The notes beneath the pieces were generated by a model that was not told the DNA's origin, ran no database searches, and saw only the letters and a list, made by a program, of their open reading frames with translations. The position numbers and the translations under genes are program-made. From Planctomycetaceae bacterium (GTDB lineage Bacteria; Planctomycetota; Phycisphaerae; Sedimentisphaerales; UBA12454): a stretch of 49,581 nt of DNA. Numbering within the stretch: the first letter of the stretch is position 1; the number at the start of each line of letters is the position of its first letter. Positions 41,697 through 49,581 of this stretch are shown piece after piece. The stretch lies in the NCBI GenBank assembly GCA_021371795.1, contig JAJFVK010000015.1:1-49581 (forward strand), in the 5' to 3' direction.

Positions 41697-42620
41697 ATGA
41701 AAAAACTAATCAGAATTGCAGCAATCGTAATTATAGGTTTATCTTCGGTTATTTCAACGGCCGAACCTAACGCAATTATGGTAAGTGATAAATATCCAGA
41801 CCTTGCGTTGGGATGTTTAACTTACGCCAAACTTGCTGAACTTCCAGCGGGGATACTTGTGAAATCCGATGATTTGACTATAAGTACTTCAGATATAGCC
41901 AAAGAGATTGAAAAAAATCCTAAAGAGATGCAAGAGCAGCTTAAAAAGAATGAATTCTTTTTAGCTGAGCAAATCGCCACTCTGAAAATTTTGACGGTGG
42001 TTGCCAAAAAGTATGCCGCTGACAGCAACACAGATGTAAAAAATAAGGCAGATAAAGAAATTATTCAGGCGTATTTTGACAATGTTGTAAAATCTGTCAG
42101 TGTGACCGATGCCGAAGTAAATCAATTTTACCAGGAAAACAAAGATGCCTGCGGCGGGGCAACTTTGGATGCGATGAAGGAGCAGATAAAACAATATGTT
42201 CTCGGCCAAAAACAGCAATTAGTTGTCACGGAGCATATAAAAACTCTTGGGAAGAAGCAAACCATAGAAGTTTCTTCGAGTTGGGTCGGTGCGCAGGCTG
42301 CGAGTATAAAAGATAATCCAGTCGATAAAGCCCGCGCCAGCGGAAACCCATCTGTTGTCGATTTTGGTGCAACAGGATGTCGTCCATGTGATATGATGAC
42401 GCCGGTTCTGGCAAATCTCAAAGAAAAATACGCCGGCAAAGCCAACATCCTTTTTGTGCACGTTAAAGAAGAGGAAGTCCTTGCCAGCCGTTATGGTATT
42501 CAGAGTATTCCGGTACAGGTGTTTTTCGATAAAGACGGAAAAGAAGTTTTCAGACACACTGGTTTTTATCCCCAGGTTGACATAGAAAAGAAACTAACCG
42601 AAATGGGAGTCAAATTATAA
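41697..42620 (+). CDS. Exported SurA-N-like / thioredoxin fusion
   Basis: A 307-residue exported protein with a signal peptide to about residue 22. Residues 50-190 are helical and resemble the SurA/PpiC N-terminal chaperone region (KEMQEQLKKNEFFLAEQIATLKILTVVAKKYAA; VSVTDAEVNQFYQENKDACGG), but no parvulin domain follows. From about 210 there is a thioredoxin domain: VDFGATGCRPCDMMTPVLANLKE and IQSIPVQVFFDKDGKEVFRH. A chaperone-thioredoxin fusion suits repair of exported proteins whose thiols are blocked by arsenite. Its TAA overlaps the ATG of ccdA by 1 nt. Confidence 0.8.
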   Translation: MKKLIRIAAIVIIGLSSVISTAEPNAIMVSDKYPDLALGCLTYAKLAELPAGILVKSDDLTISTSDIAKEIEKNPKEMQEQLKKNEFFLAEQIATLKILTVVAKKYAADSNTDVKNKADKEIIQAYFDNVVKSVSVTDAEVNQFYQENKDACGGATLDAMKEQIKQYVLGQKQQLVVTEHIKTLGKKQTIEVSSSWVGAQAASIKDNPVDKARASGNPSVVDFGATGCRPCDMMTPVLANLKEKYAGKANILFVHVKEEEVLASRYGIQSIPVQVFFDKDGKEVFRHTGFYPQVDIEKKLTEMGVKL

Positions 42621-43318
42621 TGCAGGAGCTTTTTACACAACTGACAAACGCGGTTGAAAGCACAGCACTTATTGCTCTGGCCGCTTCATTTATCTGGGGT
42701 ATTTTGAGCATTTTGTTGAGTCCCTGTCATCTTGCGAGCATTCCGCTGATTGTTGGCTTTATTGATGAGCAGGGCAAAATTTCAACCAAACGTGCGTTCT
42801 GGATTTCGTTTCTTTTCGCTGTCGGGATACTGATAACGATTGGAATTGTCGGTGCTGTTACCGCCGCTGCCGGACGAATGATGGGTAATGTCGGAAGGTA
42901 CGGCAATTATTTTGTCGCTGCGATATTTTTTTTCGTCGGGCTTCATCTGCTTGATGTAATTCCAATGCCGTTTTCCGGCCCGGGGCGAATCGGTATGAAA
43001 CAAAAAGGATTATTGGCTGCGCTGATTTTAGGCCTTGTTTTTGGTATCGCTCTGGGTCCCTGTACTTTCGCTTATATGGCGCCGATGTTGGCAGTTACAT
43101 TTAAAGTAGCATCTACAAACATTGCGTATGGTATTATGCTTTTGGTTGCTTATGGTCTTGGCCATTGTTCAGTTATTGTATTGGCCGGAACATTTACGGA
43201 AGTTGTCCAGCGATATATGAACTGGAACGAAAAGTCAAAAGGGGCGGTAATTCTCAAAAAAATTTGCGGCATACTTGTACTTGCAGGCGGCCTGTATATG
43301 ATTTATACTGCTGCTTAG
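42620..43318 (+). CDS. ccdA: Cytochrome c biogenesis protein CcdA family
   Basis: A 232-residue six-helix membrane protein. WGILSILLSPCHLASIPLIVGFI near 25-47 and GIALGPCTFAYMAPM near 135-150 are the two Cys-containing helices that carry electrons across the membrane in CcdA. It lies directly after an exported thioredoxin gene (1 nt overlap), which is its natural partner. No cytochrome maturation genes are near, so the work is probably thiol reduction in the envelope. Confidence 0.88.
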   Translation: MQELFTQLTNAVESTALIALAASFIWGILSILLSPCHLASIPLIVGFIDEQGKISTKRAFWISFLFAVGILITIGIVGAVTAAAGRMMGNVGRYGNYFVAAIFFFVGLHLLDVIPMPFSGPGRIGMKQKGLLAALILGLVFGIALGPCTFAYMAPMLAVTFKVASTNIAYGIMLLVAYGLGHCSVIVLAGTFTEVVQRYMNWNEKSKGAVILKKICGILVLAGGLYMIYTAA

Positions 43319-43339
43319 TTTAATTTACTAAGGGCAGAT

Positions 43340-43717
43340 ATGCTTCAAAAATTCATTTATCTTGCACTTGCCGGGGCGGCCGGTACGCTGGCACGTTACT
43401 GGCTTAGCGGCCTTGTTCAGAAAAACATTTCGGTTGGATTCCCTTTTGGAACCGCTGCTGTAAATGTAATTGGTTGTCTGGTTTTTGGTCTGCTTTGGGC
43501 ACTTTTAGAAAACAGGCTTTCCATTAGCGGCCAGATGCGAATAATTATTTTCGTCGGTTTTTTCGGGGCATTTACAACCTTCTCTTCATTTATGTTTGAG
43601 ACTGCGCAGTTGCTTGATGAATCGCAGTGGTTCTGGGCTGCCGGAAACATAGTTCTGCAAAATACTCTTGGAATGATTGGTATGATAGCCGGTTTAGCCA
43701 TCGGTAAATATATTTAA
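43340..43717 (+). CDS. crcB: Fluoride channel CrcB/FluC
   Basis: A 125-residue four-helix fluoride channel. The family blocks are AGAAGTLARYWLSGLVQ near 10, FPFGTAAVNVIGCLVFGLLWALL near 34 with the pore Asn, and GFFGAFTTFSSFMFETAQLL near 72, the TTFSSF filter stretch. It acts as a dual-topology dimer that lets fluoride leave. No fluoride riboswitch motif was found in the 21 nt before it; it is transcribed from the arsenic operon. The start follows AAGGGC. Confidence 0.93.
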   Translation: MLQKFIYLALAGAAGTLARYWLSGLVQKNISVGFPFGTAAVNVIGCLVFGLLWALLENRLSISGQMRIIIFVGFFGAFTTFSSFMFETAQLLDESQWFWAAGNIVLQNTLGMIGMIAGLAIGKYI

Positions 43718-43731
43718 TAGAAAGGATGATC

Positions 43732-44079
43732 ATGAAATTACCATCCGAATCGGAGTTGTTGAGGATTTTTATTGGAGAAGCGGACAGATTTGATGGAAAG
43801 CCGCTTTATGAGGCAATAGTTAATCTTGCCAGAAAAAATAATATGGCCGGCGCTACTGTACTTCGCGGGCTGATGGGCTTTGGTGCAGACAGCCGCATGC
43901 ATTCAGCGAAAATTTTAAGGCTTTCAGAAGATTTGCCCATCGTTATTGAAATTGTCGATGCTCCGGAAAAAATCGAATCGTTTTTGCCATATCTGGACGA
44001 TATGATTAAGGAAGGAATGGTTACGTTGGAAACAATTAAGGTAATCGCATACAGATATAATACAAAAGATGGAAAATAA
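43732..44079 (+). CDS. DUF190 PII-like protein
   Basis: A 115-residue protein of DUF190, a PII-like trimer-forming fold. ESELLRIFIGEADRFDGKPLYEAIVNLARKNNMAGATVLRGLMGFG is the characteristic N-terminal half. DUF190 proteins very often sit next to CrcB, as here. AGAAAGG (43718-43724) supports ATG 43732 rather than 43726, which would lie too close. Small-molecule sensing is likely but the ligand is unknown. It overlaps the MFS gene by 11 nt. Confidence 0.88.
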   Translation: MKLPSESELLRIFIGEADRFDGKPLYEAIVNLARKNNMAGATVLRGLMGFGADSRMHSAKILRLSEDLPIVIEIVDAPEKIESFLPYLDDMIKEGMVTLETIKVIAYRYNTKDGK

Positions 44080-45238
44080 TCGAAAATCCGCGATGAGATT
44101 TATCGTGCTGATGGGCTTGGTCAGCCTGTTGGCGGATATGACGTATGAATCCGCACGAAGCCTTGCCGGGCCATATCTTAATATTCTTGGCGCAAGCGCG
44201 GTTGCGGTTGGTTTTGCCGCCGGTGCGGGCGAACTCTTCGGCTACGGCCTGCGTTTCTTCTCCGGCCTTCTCACTGATAAAACACAGAAATATTGGACAA
44301 TCACAATCATTGGTTATGTTATTAATATGCTTGCGGTGCCGTTACTGGCTTTAGCGAATCATTGGCCTTTGGCGGTTGGCTTGATGGTCGCCGAACGAAT
44401 TGGCAAAGCGATTCGAAATCCCGCACGTGATGCGATGCTTTCAAGTGCGACATCTTCTGTCGGTCGAGGCTGGGGCTTTGCGATTCACGAAGCGATGGAT
44501 CAAATCGGCGCGATGTTGGGACCGGTTATCGTGATGATTATCCTGGCGGTAACGAAAAATTCATACAAGCACGCTTACGCATTTCTTGCAATTCCGGCAG
44601 GCCTTGCGATTGCAGTTCTTATTTTGTCGCGTATCATTTATCCGCATCCGCAAAAATTAGAAAAAGATACACAGGTTACTGATGACGGCAAACTGCCGAA
44701 AGTATTCTGGTGGTATTTGGCTGCGGTTGGTTTGATTGCCGCAGGTTTTGCGGATTATCCTTTAGTCGCGTTTCATATTAAGCAAAACGCTATTTTTGAT
44801 GACAAGTGGATTCCGCTGCTCTATGCAATCGCGATGGGTATCGATGGCGTAGCCGCTTTAATCTTCGGCAGATGGTACGACAAAGCCGGTATGCTCTCGC
44901 TTGCGGCGGCTGTGGTAATATCAGCGTTTTTCGCGATTTTCGCGTTCGCCTCTACACCTGTAATGATAATTATAGGCATTTGTTTATGGGGCATCGGAAT
45001 GGGTGCGCAGGAATCTATTATCCGTGCGGTCGTCGCCGATATGGTGCCGAAATCCAAGCGCGGCACCGGATACGGCATTTTCAACGCCGGCTACGGAATA
45101 TGCTGGTTTTTGGGCAGTATGGTGATTGGATTTTTATACGATGTTTCAATACCTCTGCTGATTGCCTTTTCAATGATTGCACAGTTGGCATCAGTTCCGC
45201 TGATATTTTTTGTGAAAAGACAATTTGTAAAAAACTGA
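44069..45238 (+). CDS. MFS transporter, last gene of the arsenic operon
   Basis: A 389-residue major facilitator with twelve helices. SLLADMTYESARSLAGPYLNILGASAVAVG opens the protein, and the loop after helix 2 is GLRFFSGLLTDKTQKYW. RIGKAIRNPARDAMLSS and GRGWGFAIHEAMDQIGAMLGP are strong subfamily features. Relatives are often found near metal and arsenic genes but the substrate has not been fixed. The start overlaps DUF190 by 11 nt. A promoter for the next gene lies across its stop codon. Confidence 0.88.
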   Translation: MENNRKSAMRFIVLMGLVSLLADMTYESARSLAGPYLNILGASAVAVGFAAGAGELFGYGLRFFSGLLTDKTQKYWTITIIGYVINMLAVPLLALANHWPLAVGLMVAERIGKAIRNPARDAMLSSATSSVGRGWGFAIHEAMDQIGAMLGPVIVMIILAVTKNSYKHAYAFLAIPAGLAIAVLILSRIIYPHPQKLEKDTQVTDDGKLPKVFWWYLAAVGLIAAGFADYPLVAFHIKQNAIFDDKWIPLLYAIAMGIDGVAALIFGRWYDKAGMLSLAAAVVISAFFAIFAFASTPVMIIIGICLWGIGMGAQESIIRAVVADMVPKSKRGTGYGIFNAGYGICWFLGSMVIGFLYDVSIPLLIAFSMIAQLASVPLIFFVKRQFVKN

Positions 45239-45253
45239 TATTTTTGCTATAAT
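45225..45253 (+). promoter_or_regulatory. Strong sigma-70 promoter for the beta-CASP gene
   Basis: TTGTAA (45225-45230), 17-nt spacer and a consensus TATAAT (45248-45253) preceded by TGC, an extended -10. It overlaps the end of the MFS gene and lies about 25 nt before the start codon, so the leader is short. Confidence 0.7.
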
Positions 45254-45278
45254 AATCAAATATTTTTAAGGATGATTG

Positions 45279-46676
45279 ATGAAACTGACTTTTCACGGCG
45301 CAGCAGGCGAAGTTACCGGCTCATCTCACATTGTAACTATTAACGGTAAAAATATTCTTTTGGACTGCGGGCTGTTTCAGGGCAGAAGAAAAGAAGCGTT
45401 CGAGAAGAACAGACATTTTCTCATCGACCCCAAAACCATCGATGTTATGCTGCTCTCGCACGCCCACATGGACCATAGCGGCAACATCCCAACCCTTGTA
45501 AAAAAAGGTTTCAGGGGCAAAATTTTCTGTACGGACGCTACTGCCGACTTGTGCAAAGTAATGCTCCAGGACTGCGCTCGCATTCAGGTTCACGATATCG
45601 AATTCGTAAACAAGAAACGTATAAGGGCAGGCAAGAATCCTTTCGAGCCGTTATATACGCCAGACGATGCGACAAGAGCGATTGAACATCTCGTCTCGCA
45701 GCCTTATTCCAAACCGTTCAAAATCTTCGATAATGTCGAAGTTACTTTCCACGATGCCGGCCATATCATCGGCTCGGCTTTCACGGAAATCAATTACAGC
45801 GAGAATGGCTCCGGCATAAAAAAACTTATGTTCACCGGTGATATTGGCAGACGTGATATTCCGATTCTCAAAGACCCGGTTACTATTAAAGACATCGATT
45901 ATTTAATTACCGAAAGCACCTACGGCGACCGCCTGCATCCGCCTGCCGCTGATGCAAAGGCAGAGCTGAAAAAAGTCGTTGATACGATTTGCCAGACGAA
46001 AGGCAAAATTATAATTCCTGCGTTTAGCGTCGGAAGAACACAATATCTTGTTTATATGCTTAATAAGCTTTATACCGAAGGGCAGATAAAATCGATTCCG
46101 ATTTATGTCGATTCGCCGCTGTCGAGCGCCGCTACGGCAGTTTACAGCAAGCACAGAGAATGCTGGGACGCCGCGGCGGTGGAGTTTCTCATCAACGACA
46201 AAAAGCCGTTTGATTTCGAGAATATGCACTACACCGAAAGCGTCGTCGAATCAATGGCATTAAACGCGATGAACGGCCCGATGATTATTATCTCCGCATC
46301 TGGAATGTGTGAAGCGGGCAGAATCCTGCACCATCTGCGGAATAATATTGAAGACCCGAAAAATATCGTGCTGATTGTCGGCTATATGGCTGAAAACACT
46401 CTCGGCAGAAGAATCGCAGAACATCAAAGGGACGTGAAGATTTTCGGTAATTTCGTTTCGCTTCGTGCGAAGGTAATTGAGATAGCCGCGTTAAGTGCGC
46501 ACGCTGATGAAGCTGAAATGCTCGAGTATTTCCATTCGTGCGGTCCATCGCATATCCGGCACGCGTTCTGTGTTCACGGCGAACAAAACGCTCTCGACCA
46601 CTTCTCGAAGAGTCTGCTTGCGTCAGGTATGCAAAACGTCAGCGTTCCGACACCAGGCCAGGTTTTCGATCTGTAA
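45279..46676 (+). CDS. Beta-CASP metallo-beta-lactamase RNA nuclease-like protein
   Basis: A 465-residue protein of the CPSF/Ysh1-like MBL group. The metal site is LLSHAHMDHSGNIP near 58, with a further His in FHDAGHIIGSA near 162 and Asp in FTGDIG near 188. Beta-CASP features follow: TESTYGDR, IIPAFSVGRTQYLVYML, SASGMCEAGRILHHL and ALSAHADEAEML. Such enzymes are RNA endo- or exonucleases in the cytoplasm. AAGGA precedes ATG 45279; TTG 45276 is less likely. It is transcribed toward the oppositely oriented tRNA gene. Confidence 0.92.
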   Translation: MKLTFHGAAGEVTGSSHIVTINGKNILLDCGLFQGRRKEAFEKNRHFLIDPKTIDVMLLSHAHMDHSGNIPTLVKKGFRGKIFCTDATADLCKVMLQDCARIQVHDIEFVNKKRIRAGKNPFEPLYTPDDATRAIEHLVSQPYSKPFKIFDNVEVTFHDAGHIIGSAFTEINYSENGSGIKKLMFTGDIGRRDIPILKDPVTIKDIDYLITESTYGDRLHPPAADAKAELKKVVDTICQTKGKIIIPAFSVGRTQYLVYMLNKLYTEGQIKSIPIYVDSPLSSAATAVYSKHRECWDAAAVEFLINDKKPFDFENMHYTESVVESMALNAMNGPMIIISASGMCEAGRILHHLRNNIEDPKNIVLIVGYMAENTLGRRIAEHQRDVKIFGNFVSLRAKVIEIAALSAHADEAEMLEYFHSCGPSHIRHAFCVHGEQNALDHFSKSLLASGMQNVSVPTPGQVFDL

Positions 46677-46700
46677 AAACTTTACCAACCTCAAAAAAAA

Positions 46701-46784
46701 TGCCGAAGGTGGGAATTGAACCCACACCCTCTTGCGAGGACAGGATTTTGAATCCTGCGCGTCTGCCAGTTCCGCCACTTCGGC
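46701..46784 (-). tRNA. tRNA-Leu (anticodon CAA)
   Basis: An 84-nt class II tRNA. The acceptor stem is GCCGAAG with CTTCGGC and discriminator A. The anticodon stem-loop is CAGGA-TTCAAAA-TCCTG, giving anticodon CAA, which reads UUG. The long variable arm (CCTCGCAAGAGG) and the T arm GTGGGTTCAATTCCCAC are as expected for leucine. CCA is not encoded. It closely resembles the bacterial tRNA-Leu(CAA) in its acceptor end and D arm. Confidence 0.97.
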
Positions 46785-46843
46785 ATGTCATTCTTTAATT
46801 TTTCAAAGGGTTATCTTTTATTATAAAACAGTCAAATTGTCAA

Positions 46844-47944
46844 TCAATAATCAAGAAAAACAATGTTTTCCGGAGTTGCAACTACGTCTTTTTTCCCCTG
46901 ACCGAGAATGGCCTTGATTTCGCTGCTGTGCCGGCCGGCTATTTTCTTTAAATCTTCATCGCTGAAATTTACCACCGCTTTGGCTGTTTCGTTGAGCATA
47001 ACCACATCGCCTGGCTCAAAATTGCCGCTGACGGCTTTTACCCCCTTTGGCAGCAGGGATTTATTTTTCTTTATCGCCTCGGCAGCGCCGTTATCGATAG
47101 TGATTTTTCCCTTTGCTGTGCTGTTTAAAATCCAGCGGAGCCGGTTATCGAGTTTTCGCTTCGGCATAAAGACTGTGCCGATGTCTTCGCCTGCGATAAT
47201 TTTCGTGATTACGTTTTTCGTCTGACCGTTTGCCAGCACGATTCGACAGCCTGCGTTTGATGCGATTTTCACCGCTTCGATTTTTGTTTTCATTCCGCCA
47301 GTGGCGAATTTACTGCCTTTTGCCCCGGCACTTTTCAGTATCTCCGGCGTAATTTCATAAACGACTTTCACAAGTTGTGCGTCGTCGTGTTCTTTCGGAT
47401 TTTTGTCGTACAGACCGTCGATATCCGTAAGAATTATCAAAACATCCGCATCAAGTTTACTTGCGACAAGTGCGCTCAATTTGTCGTTGTCGCCGAATGC
47501 CGAACCGATTTCGTCGGTCGCTACGCAGTCGTTTTCATTGAGAATCGGAACAACACCGAGTTTTAAAAGAGTCTCGATGGAATTTTTCAGATGCAGATAT
47601 GTTTTCCGGTTGTTTAGTACTTCAGTGGTCAAAAGAACCTGTGCGCACGTAAGGCCGAATTTGTCGAAGGCCTTTCTGTACTCGCTCATAAGCAAAGGCT
47701 GACCAACCGCTGCGCACGCCTGACGCATTTCGATATCGGTAACTGCCTCGGTGATTTTGAGTTTCCCCGCTCCCATACCAATAGCGCCGGAGGTGATTAT
47801 AACAGCTTCTTTGCCCAATTTGGCAAGCTCGGCGATTTGCTTGGCGACAGAGAGAATATAGCTGCTGTTGACGCCGCCGTTTTTGCTCAACGTGCTTGTG
47901 CCGATTTTAACGATTATTAATTTGGAATTAGTAAAATTTCTCAT
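46844..47944 (-). CDS. proB: Glutamate 5-kinase
   Basis: A 366-residue glutamate 5-kinase, the first step of proline synthesis. The amino acid kinase domain has KLIIVKIGTSTLSK at the start, VIITSGAIGMGAG, VPILNENDCVATDEIGSAFGDNDKLSALVA and KGSKFATGGMKTKIEAVKIA. A C-terminal PUA domain follows from about 275 (NGAAEAIKKNKSLLPKGVKAVSGNFEPGDVVML). The start overlaps the proA stop as TAATG, so both are coupled. The PUA form is usually feedback-inhibited by proline. Confidence 0.96.
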   Translation of the reverse strand: MRNFTNSKLIIVKIGTSTLSKNGGVNSSYILSVAKQIAELAKLGKEAVIITSGAIGMGAGKLKITEAVTDIEMRQACAAVGQPLLMSEYRKAFDKFGLTCAQVLLTTEVLNNRKTYLHLKNSIETLLKLGVVPILNENDCVATDEIGSAFGDNDKLSALVASKLDADVLIILTDIDGLYDKNPKEHDDAQLVKVVYEITPEILKSAGAKGSKFATGGMKTKIEAVKIASNAGCRIVLANGQTKNVITKIIAGEDIGTVFMPKRKLDNRLRWILNSTAKGKITIDNGAAEAIKKNKSLLPKGVKAVSGNFEPGDVVMLNETAKAVVNFSDEDLKKIAGRHSSEIKAILGQGKKDVVATPENIVFLDY

Positions 47945-49242
47945 TACAAATGAAATTCTGTTTTCAATTTTTTATGTGTGAACTGTTTTGCGTTTTCGCC
48001 TGTATAATCGGCGACGATTTGTCCGCTGCCGACGAGTTTCCATTTATATATGACGAGCCCTTCTAGTCCAACCGGCCCGCGAGCGTGAATTTTATTTGTG
48101 CTGATGCCGACTTCTGCGCCAAGGCCGTAACGGTAGCCGTCACTGAATCTCGTACTGGCGTTCAAAATTACGTTCGCCGAATCGACAAGCTGCATAAACT
48201 CGGCCGCGACAGTCCTGCTCTGTGTAATAATCGCGTCGGTGTGGTGCGAACCATAGGTATTAATGTGGTCGATAGCCTCATCAATGGATTCGACAACTCT
48301 GATAGAAATAATTTCCGCAAGATATTCTGTTGCCCAGTCTTTTTCGTCCGCTGGTTTTACGTTGATGATTGCCCGTGTCTTTTCGCAGCCGCGAATCTCT
48401 GTACCTTTTGCCTCAAGAGCTTCTTTCACCATCGGCAGAAATTTATTTGCGACGTTTTTATGGACAAGAAGCGTCTCGGCGGAATTGCACACAGCGGCGT
48501 ATTGCGTCTTTGCGTCAACTGTAATTTTTACTGCCATTTCGATGTCTGCCTGCTCATCAACATAAACATGACAAATGCCGTCTGCGTGTCCCATCACAGG
48601 AATATTCGTATTGTCCATAATATATTTGACGAACTGATTTGAGCCTCGCGGTATCAGCAGGTCGATATATTTATCGAGTTTCAGGATTGCCTGCACATCT
48701 TCGCGTGTCTGCAAAATCTGAATCCAGTTTTCAGGAATGCCCGCCTTAACGCTGGCTTTATTGATTATTTCATAAAGTCTTTGATTTGTATTTGCAGCTT
48801 CAATGCCGCCTTTTAATATCACGGCGTTTCCGCTTTTCAGACACAAAGTTGAAATCTGCACAAGCGCATCCGGCCTTGACTCGAAAATCACGCCGATGAC
48901 GCCGATAGGACAGCTAACCTTGTATAAGTCGAGACCTTTATCCATCTGCATAGCGTATAGAGTTTTGCCGGAAGGGTCTTCGAGTTCAATAAGACTTTCG
49001 ACACCGTGGCAGACTTCTTTGATTTTACCTTCGTCAAATTTAAGTCTTTTCAGCAGGGCAGGTGATATGTTTTCTTTTGTCGCTTTTTCGACATCGATTT
49101 TATTTGCTGCGATGATGTCGTCAGTATGGCGTTCGATGGCAGATGCAATCGCTTTAAGCGCATTATTTTTCCGTTTCGAGTCAACCGCCGCCAGGCGGGT
49201 AGACGTCTTTTTCGCAGAACTTGCAAGTGTCGTTAAATCCAT
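47944..49242 (-). CDS. proA: Gamma-glutamyl phosphate reductase
   Basis: A 432-residue NADPH-dependent aldehyde-dehydrogenase-fold enzyme making glutamate semialdehyde. LDLYKVSCPIGVIGVIFESRPDALVQI near 110, LKGGIEAANTN, DLLIPRGSNQFVKYI and the catalytic Cys in TQYAAVCNSAETLL are intact, and FSDGYRYGLGAEVGISTNKIHARGPVGLEGL is near the end. It is upstream of proB in the same transcript. The order proA-proB is reversed relative to many genomes. AAGGT lies close before ATG 49242. Confidence 0.96.
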   Translation of the reverse strand: MDLTTLASSAKKTSTRLAAVDSKRKNNALKAIASAIERHTDDIIAANKIDVEKATKENISPALLKRLKFDEGKIKEVCHGVESLIELEDPSGKTLYAMQMDKGLDLYKVSCPIGVIGVIFESRPDALVQISTLCLKSGNAVILKGGIEAANTNQRLYEIINKASVKAGIPENWIQILQTREDVQAILKLDKYIDLLIPRGSNQFVKYIMDNTNIPVMGHADGICHVYVDEQADIEMAVKITVDAKTQYAAVCNSAETLLVHKNVANKFLPMVKEALEAKGTEIRGCEKTRAIINVKPADEKDWATEYLAEIISIRVVESIDEAIDHINTYGSHHTDAIITQSRTVAAEFMQLVDSANVILNASTRFSDGYRYGLGAEVGISTNKIHARGPVGLEGLVIYKWKLVGSGQIVADYTGENAKQFTHKKLKTEFHL

Positions 49243-49581
49243 ACCTTAACCTTTTTTAACTTTAAGTAGGGTGGGCTTTAGCCCACGCGGAAAGCTCATG
49301 AAAACCGACATTTTAACAATGAAACCATAAATAAACAATAATTTTACTCTTTTACAGACGTAAAAGTATCCATAGCCACCTTTATAATTGGCAGGAATGT
49401 AGTTCATCGGCTAAAATACCGCTTTGGTTATTTGAAATTTCAAATCAGTACTGTCCCATTATAAGTTGAATAAGGACAGTTGGTTATAGTTTTGTTGCTC
49501 TTTAAAATCATAATAATTTTCCGTAAGTGCTTGTTTTAGCGGTGTTTTCTCGAAAAGTAGGACACTTATAATTTGGAGTAT
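49243..49581. other. Gene-free right edge with hairpins and repeat sequences
   Basis: No gene is seen in these 339 nt; part is the leader of proAB. GTGGGCT-TT-AGCCCAC (49271-49286) is a perfect palindrome within the intergenic phrase TAGGGTGGGCTTTAGCCCAC, which is common in many genomes. CTGTCC (49451-49456) can pair with GGACAG (49474-49479). TACTGTCCCATT (49449-49460) and GACACTTATAA (49561-49571) match sequences at the left window edge, the first inverted. The last 140 nt may be an edge of a mobile or repeat element, but no transposase is present. Confidence 0.45.

Noticed and set aside
43319-43339. Fluoride riboswitch before crcB
   Set aside because: The gap is 21 nt and no matching pseudoknot sequence was found in it or just upstream.

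Overview
The window looks like chromosomal DNA of a planctomycete, most likely of the Phycisphaerae (Sedimentisphaerales-like). This is an inference from protein style: an exported enzyme with a dockerin-like DFNDDGKVN repeat, a TIGR03790-type secreted protein, VanZ and LABN membrane proteins, a KamA-type radical SAM enzyme and an AmmeMemoRadiSam B protein. No rRNA is present to settle it. The only RNA gene of a standard kind is a tRNA-Leu(CAA).

Layout. (1) 138-17750 is a surface-polysaccharide locus: heparinase-like lyase, GT4 glycosyltransferase, hexapeptide acyltransferase, two ATP-grasp ligases, a malate-dehydrogenase paralogue, an XrtA/PEP-CTERM-type deacetylase, GNAT, a beta-propeller, a dockerin-GH43 protein, a UGM-like flavoprotein, a GT39-like membrane transferase, a WecA-type and a WcaJ-type initiating transferase, and a TIGR03790 protein. 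The first 9.7 kb is visibly more AT-rich than what follows. (2) 17890-28457 is mostly housekeeping: a KamA homologue with an altered substrate pocket, VanZ, LABN, an exported SagB/DJ-1 fusion, hisHF, fucU, a Na/Pi transporter, a lipoprotein cyclophilin, MEMO and purE. (3) 28775-29869 is the most unusual stretch. A sigma-54 promoter drives a small pseudo-receiver protein, followed by about 620 nt of structured, repeat-built RNA and a strong terminator. (4) 29974-33177 holds a transglutaminase-like protein of unknown role, a YcxB protein and an EamA transporter. (5) 33309-45238 is one long arsenic operon behind an ArsR operator: arsR, ArsP-like permease, arsC, a Cys-rich micro-protein, a P1B ATPase, a Cys-rich membrane protein, CcdA-like protein, arsM fused to an AhpD-like domain, ACR3, three thioredoxin-like proteins, CcdA, CrcB, DUF190 and an MFS carrier. 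(6) 45279-49242 has a beta-CASP nuclease, tRNA-Leu and proA-proB.

The best candidate for an undescribed system is region 3. Three or four modules each carry a CTCCTCCTCC leader and a hairpin whose loop contains ACAGTGAT. The closing terminator presents a loop that is the exact complement of the first of these loops (15 nt perfect match, 29272-29286 with 29836-29850) and matches the others over 7-9 nt. This suggests a large regulatory RNA with competing kissing-loop contacts, made under sigma-54 control together with a degenerate receiver. In the arsenic operon, the combination of exported thioredoxins, CcdA-type electron carriers and Cys-pair-rich small proteins suggests an envelope redox relay tied to arsenic handling.
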